From Gliomastix tumulicola (lineage: Eukaryota; Ascomycota; Sordariomycetes; Hypocreales; Bionectriaceae): a stretch of DNA of 64,000 bases. The translations under genes were made by a program, and so were the position numbers. Within the stretch, counting starts at the first letter, position 1. The number at the start of each line of letters is the position of its first letter. Shown in pieces: positions 60,201 to 64,000 of this stretch. The notes below the pieces were generated by a model. The model was not told the origin of the DNA, did not search any database, and worked only from the letters and a program-made list of their open reading frames with translations. Location of the stretch: assembly GCA_001599755.1 (NCBI GenBank), contig BCHX01000006.1:1971336-2035335 (forward strand), written 5' to 3'.

Positions 60201-61884
60201 CATTAAAAAATGCATCGTCCGAAGAATGACAATGTCTCAACATTACCTGACGAACACCGACTTGGTCGTAGGGCTGTCTGTCTTCACCGGAATGAATCCT
60301 GTCGGGCTTCCACATTCTCCGGCATGGCCAGGACTGCGCGACGAAACGAAGATGCCCGCCATCGGCGGTCCAGTCGGGTGTCACTATCTGCAACTCCTCC
60401 TTTTCCCTATCTCGTTATCACGGACGGAATTGGATGGTTTTAGAGCGGTCGAGTATCTGCGGAGGTCCATACCCTGGCCTGGCTCGATGCAGTGTGTCAC
60501 GTCCGACCAGCACCCGCGCGCGGGCATCTGACAATTGGGCGGACAAAGTACCCGACCAGTTGAAGTAAGGTCGGAGCTGACGAATATTTTATGGTTGGGA
60601 ACGGTAGAAGTTGCGTGGTTTGGAACTCTATTTATTGCCATGATCGGAGCGCCATCCAAGCCAACGGCCACCACCGTTAATTGAATAGAATCATCGCCTC
60701 TGTCCTTCCCCCCCTCCCTTCAAGAAACAGATCAAGATTTGGGCGACCAAGACAGAGCCCCTTGAATTAAGCACCTTGCAGGTACACTGCACCTGTGCCT
60801 CTGTTAAGCCTGGAGATGGTCCTAAGGAGGGGCCGCCCCACAGCGATTGTCCACTATCCTGAAGCCAAGACCTGCGGTGGCCACTCCCAGCGCTCGCTGG
60901 ATCTGGCCTGGAGTTCCAGGGGGGGGGCAGTCGTCCATTCCGTGCAGCTAACAGCAGCTGCAGTAGCGCCTGCCTCCTGCCCAGTCAGTGCACACCACTG
61001 GCACCTGGCCTTGTTGTTTAGGGGGCTCCAGGCGCTACGTCCTGCCCACTCACTGCCTTGGACCCCCGTGCCTGCGCCTGGCCTGACCTGGACCTGGCCT
61101 GACCTAGCCAGTGACTACCACCTCCGTATTTCTGAGGCTCGCCTCTTCTCCTCATCCGCCCATCACCATCTCTGGCAACAAATTTTGCCCTCCTCGCCGT
61201 CTCCCATCCCCGTCCTCCTGCCCATCTCTCCTTCTTGCTCTCCTTCGTTTTTCCTTTTCCCTTTCTCTTCTGCCTTGTCATTTGCCTCGTTTTACTCACT
61301 TCTCCCGGCCGCCTCACCCCAAATGAACCCATCGATCCCGGCTTGATTTGGCCGTAATTACCACCCCCTTTCCCTCTCCACCACCGGCGTCGACTTGCCT
61401 CCCTCAACCAGTCCGATTTCCTTTGACCTCAACTACTTCTTTCGAGCGTTCACGTTGCGTTTGCCCTTATATCTCGACCCTCTTGGTGATTCGTTTGTTC
61501 GCCACGACACTTCCGTCCGAACCCGTTGCCTCCTTACACCTTCCCAACGCGTCGGCTAGTTCCAAGATCGAGTGAGGAGGAGCACCTGCACAGAGGACAG
61601 ACCCAGGACCGCGTTTTCTGCTCTGCAGTCTTGCTTCCTGCCCTCTCCAACACCCTGCCTCCCGACTGGCAGCATATTTTTCTTCCCTCACTTTGGCCTC
61701 CTCTCGGTCTCGCCACTCTTGAGAATCTGGGTTGTTCGTGGTAAAAGCGGACACCTGACCAAGAGCGAGCATTGGGCTGTTTGATTTCGGCCTCCGCGTC
61801 CAGATCACATCAACTACCGACTGTGCGTAACGCACTGCTGGTAGCCGGAGATCACGACCGAACAGCTACTTCAATTCCTACAAA

Positions 61885-61890
61885 ATGTAA
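61885..61890 (+). promoter_or_regulatory. ATG-TAA overlapping a splice donor in the Ser-rich gene leader
   Basis: The sequence CAAAATGTAAG can be read as a start codon followed at once by a stop (minimal uORF), or as an exon end with a GTAAG 5' splice site beginning at 61887. It lies about 355 bp upstream of the Ser-rich gene's start codon, after a long pyrimidine-rich stretch (61140-61340) typical of fungal leaders. Function is inferred. Confidence 0.35.
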
Positions 61891-62241
61891 GAAGACGGTG
61901 CTATTTGTTTGATTCGTGGAACTGCCAGAATTTCATCGGGCTGGCACTTATTTTTCTTTTTTGCACAATCGTTTTGGTGTCGAAACTGCACGAGAGCCCG
62001 TGGTGCTTAGCATCAGGCAATTTGCCTGGGGTCATGAATTGAATTGAGCAAACACCCACGATGATTATGTCTCTCTCGAACCCTGGGCTAACTGGTTGTG
62101 CGTACCTAGATTTGTCGCTGAGGCACGAGTCAATCTTCGTTCCCGATCTGACTGCCTTTCTTCAAGACCAGTCAGGCTCATATCCCGCACCCCTTCATAC
62201 CATCGCACCGGAAGCAAACCCGAAACGAATACCTGAATACT

Positions 62242-64000
62242 ATGGCTGCGTTGGTCCAAACCTATGCTCAGGAACCTAGCACGATGACCATGCTTCAGAC
62301 CAGGCCAACCTCAGCAACGGGCAGGGTGCCCTCCGGCCAGCAGCAGCCTGCCTTGTCATACGCGGCTGCCGTTCAGTCACCGAGATCAGCATACCATGGA
62401 ACTGGTGGGTATCGAGGAAGCTCTACCCCTATTCAGCAATACGCATTCACCAGCACTCCGAGCTTGAATCAGCCCTCTCAGCCACAGCAGCTCGCGCCAC
62501 AGCGAGCAAGCCCTACAACTCAAACGCACGACTATGATTCTGCTCACCGCGGCCGATTCCCCACACAAACGCAATATGCTGCCCCTACCCTGACTGGCTC
62601 CAGAGATGATTCTGCAGTTGTTCAAGGGCGAGGCGCTGCGGCATCATCCAACAGGTCTCAGTCTGCGCATATGGGAACCTCCAAAGCCACACCAGATCGA
62701 TATAGGCGACCAAGCGCACAGGGATCACCTCATGCCCGCTCGCAAAGCGCAAATTTGCCATCCACGGCCAATCTGCCAAACATGACACAATTTTATGGCA
62801 TCAACAACAGCTCTCGATCGGCATTGCCGGCACGGCCCACCAGTTTCTATGCCACGGTCCCGGGGGCCTCGATGGACGACATGCACATCCCTCAGCAGCC
62901 CAAGGCTGACGCCAAGGGCCTGCGACGCCGAAGCATGCAGGGACTGGATTCAGTGGGCTCGCTGCAACTGCCCCAGTTCGACCATTCGTTCAAGCTTGGC
63001 GGTGATGCTGACACGAAACTGGTGCCCACCGTCTCTAGCTCCTCGGTGCATTCACGCAACGGCAGTTCGGAGAGCGTCAATTCCAGCCGAAGCAACCATT
63101 CTCGTCCCTCCGTAAGTGAATTAGCCCCTCCTTGTGATTGGATTGCCCAATCACACCTTGGCGATGTGGTCGCATGGCTAACAGGGATCATCCACAGTCG
63201 ACCAACCGCAGCGTATCTGCCCCCACCGTTAACCCCTCATCGCTTTCTGGTGACGAACCAGCCTCAGCCGTGAAGATTGAACAAGCGCAACTAGTCAACA
63301 TCCCCTCGCGAGGCTCTTCCTCAGATGCTGCCAAGCGGACACTCAATCCCTCACCCCTTTCTAAGCCGGCGACGATGGCGACTGATTCGGCAGATGGCAC
63401 ATCGTCGCCAGCCGTCTCGGCAACCAGTGCCGCCAACCTAGCCTCGCCGGCCGCCAAGCAGCTTGCTGCTATCAACCAGAAGGGCACCACGGCGAAGAGC
63501 AAGACCTCGAGACTCCGACGAGCCTTTTCCTTTGGCAGTGCAGCAGAGTTCCGCAAGGCGGCAGGTCCCGGCGTGGAGAATGGCGAGAAGACTGAGCCTG
63601 GGAAGCTCCACAAGGAGCCAACGGCTGAGGAAGCCTACGATGCAGAGCAGGCTCGTATTGCTGAGGCGCAGGAAGCAGCCGGGCTTGGAACCAGCATCTA
63701 CGGAGGCCGCTTCTTCGGCGGGTCCACAGATAATCTGTCCATCTCCTCGACTGCCTCGTCTGCCTCTATCATGATCCGCAAGATGGGCCGCGGGATGAAG
63801 AAGAGCACCCGCTCTCTCGCTGGACTGTTCAGGCCCAAGTCTGTTATCGGTGTGCCCCCTCCTGAGCCGCTCGCTCCCGAAACCAGCCAGGCCTCAGTGT
63901 CTATGGTTACTGTCGAAGCGGAAACACATCGGGTCAATGTGTCGGCCGAGCCTCAGGCTGCTGACAACTTCCCTCATCTGGAACGAAACTCGATGGACGC
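62242..64000 (+). CDS. Ser-rich low-complexity protein, 5' part (truncated by window end)
   Basis: Exon 1 is 62242-63111 and exon 2 starts at 63198 and runs off the window; 557 residues are visible. The N-terminus (MAALVQTYAQEPSTMTMLQT) is followed by Gln/Ser/Pro-rich disordered sequence. In exon 2 there are conserved-looking short blocks: SRLRRAFSFGSAAEFRKAAG, EEAYDAEQARIAEAQEAAG, and a basic IRKMGRGMKKSTRSLAGLF that might bind membranes or partners. The layout resembles fungal Ser-rich phosphoproteins described only as hypothetical or scaffold-like; I cannot name a function. The true start could be further upstream if the leader is spliced, as the frame is open upstream of this ATG for some codons. 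Confidence 0.82.

Larger units (their letters stand above)
51432..62241. other. Gene-poor 10.8-kb stretch
   Basis: Apart from the carbonic anhydrase promoter at the left, the weak ORF at 57068-57259 and the leader of the Ser-rich gene at the right, I see no gene. The longest frames are 183 codons at 60795-61346 (+) and 199 codons at 54239-54838 (-); the first is antisense-like low-complexity sequence in a pyrimidine-rich leader and the second matches no family I know. Base composition looks ordinary, without the TA excess of heavy RIP. Confidence 0.45.

Noticed and set aside
60795..61346. 183-codon frame on the + strand
   Set aside because: It lies in a pyrimidine-rich leader and promoter region; the product is Ser/Pro/Leu low complexity expected from CT-rich DNA.

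Overview
The window is nuclear DNA of a filamentous ascomycete (Pezizomycotina, most likely a Sordariomycete). I infer this from genes on both strands interrupted by short GT-AG introns (mostly 46-224 nt), GC-rich third codon positions in the coding parts, and families typical of moulds: a Zn2Cys6 regulator, an OPT transporter, a PP1 phosphatase with conserved intron positions, an Nto1-type PHD protein and a Yta7-type AAA ATPase. No bacterial-type operons, CRISPR arrays, rRNA or transposon genes were seen. The species cannot be named from the sequence alone.

Layout. 0.8-2.0 kb: PP1 catalytic subunit (-). 2.0-6.4 kb: no recognisable gene. 6.4-10.0 kb: Nto1/BRPF-like PHD protein (-). 11.8-14.5 kb: leucine-rich-repeat protein (-). 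14.5-23.3 kb: gene-poor and rich in simple repeats. 23.3-26.2 kb: divergent pair of a TMEM223/Mrx15-like mitochondrial membrane protein (-) and the PDH E3-binding protein (+). 26.6-30.1 kb: six-exon Zn2Cys6 transcription factor (-). 30.1-34.1 kb: nothing recognised. 34.1-37.3 kb: OPT transporter (-), divergent from a mitochondrial beta-ketoacyl-ACP synthase (+, 37.9-39.3 kb), followed by a Cbp3/UQCC1 assembly factor (+). 41.0-43.4 kb: divergent pair of a kappa-class GST (-) and an HSDL2-like short-chain dehydrogenase (+). 44.0-48.9 kb: Yta7/ATAD2 bromodomain AAA protein (-). 50.5-51.4 kb: secreted alpha-carbonic anhydrase (-). 51.4-62.2 kb: about 10.8 kb with only one weak small ORF. 62.2 kb to the end: 5' part of a Ser-rich protein (+), cut by the window edge.

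How the genes relate. The clearest functional unit is the GST-kappa/SDR pair. Both predicted proteins end in the peroxisomal import tripeptide SKL, they are transcribed away from one 388-bp region, and that region holds two opposed CCTCGG hexamers, the core bound by fungal fatty-acid regulators of the FarA/Ctf1 type. A looser theme is mitochondrial: the TMEM223-like protein, the E3-binding protein, the fatty acid synthase condensing enzyme (whose pathway supplies octanoyl for lipoate) and the cytochrome b assembly factor lie within 18 kb. Two chromatin proteins (Nto1-like and Yta7-like) are also present, each with a degenerate domain.

Caveats. Exon borders were deduced by hand from splice consensus, reading frame and family conservation. 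Every multi-exon CDS given sums to a whole number of codons. UTRs and promoters are inferred only. About half of the window has no gene I can support, so lineage-specific genes or non-coding RNAs there could have been missed.
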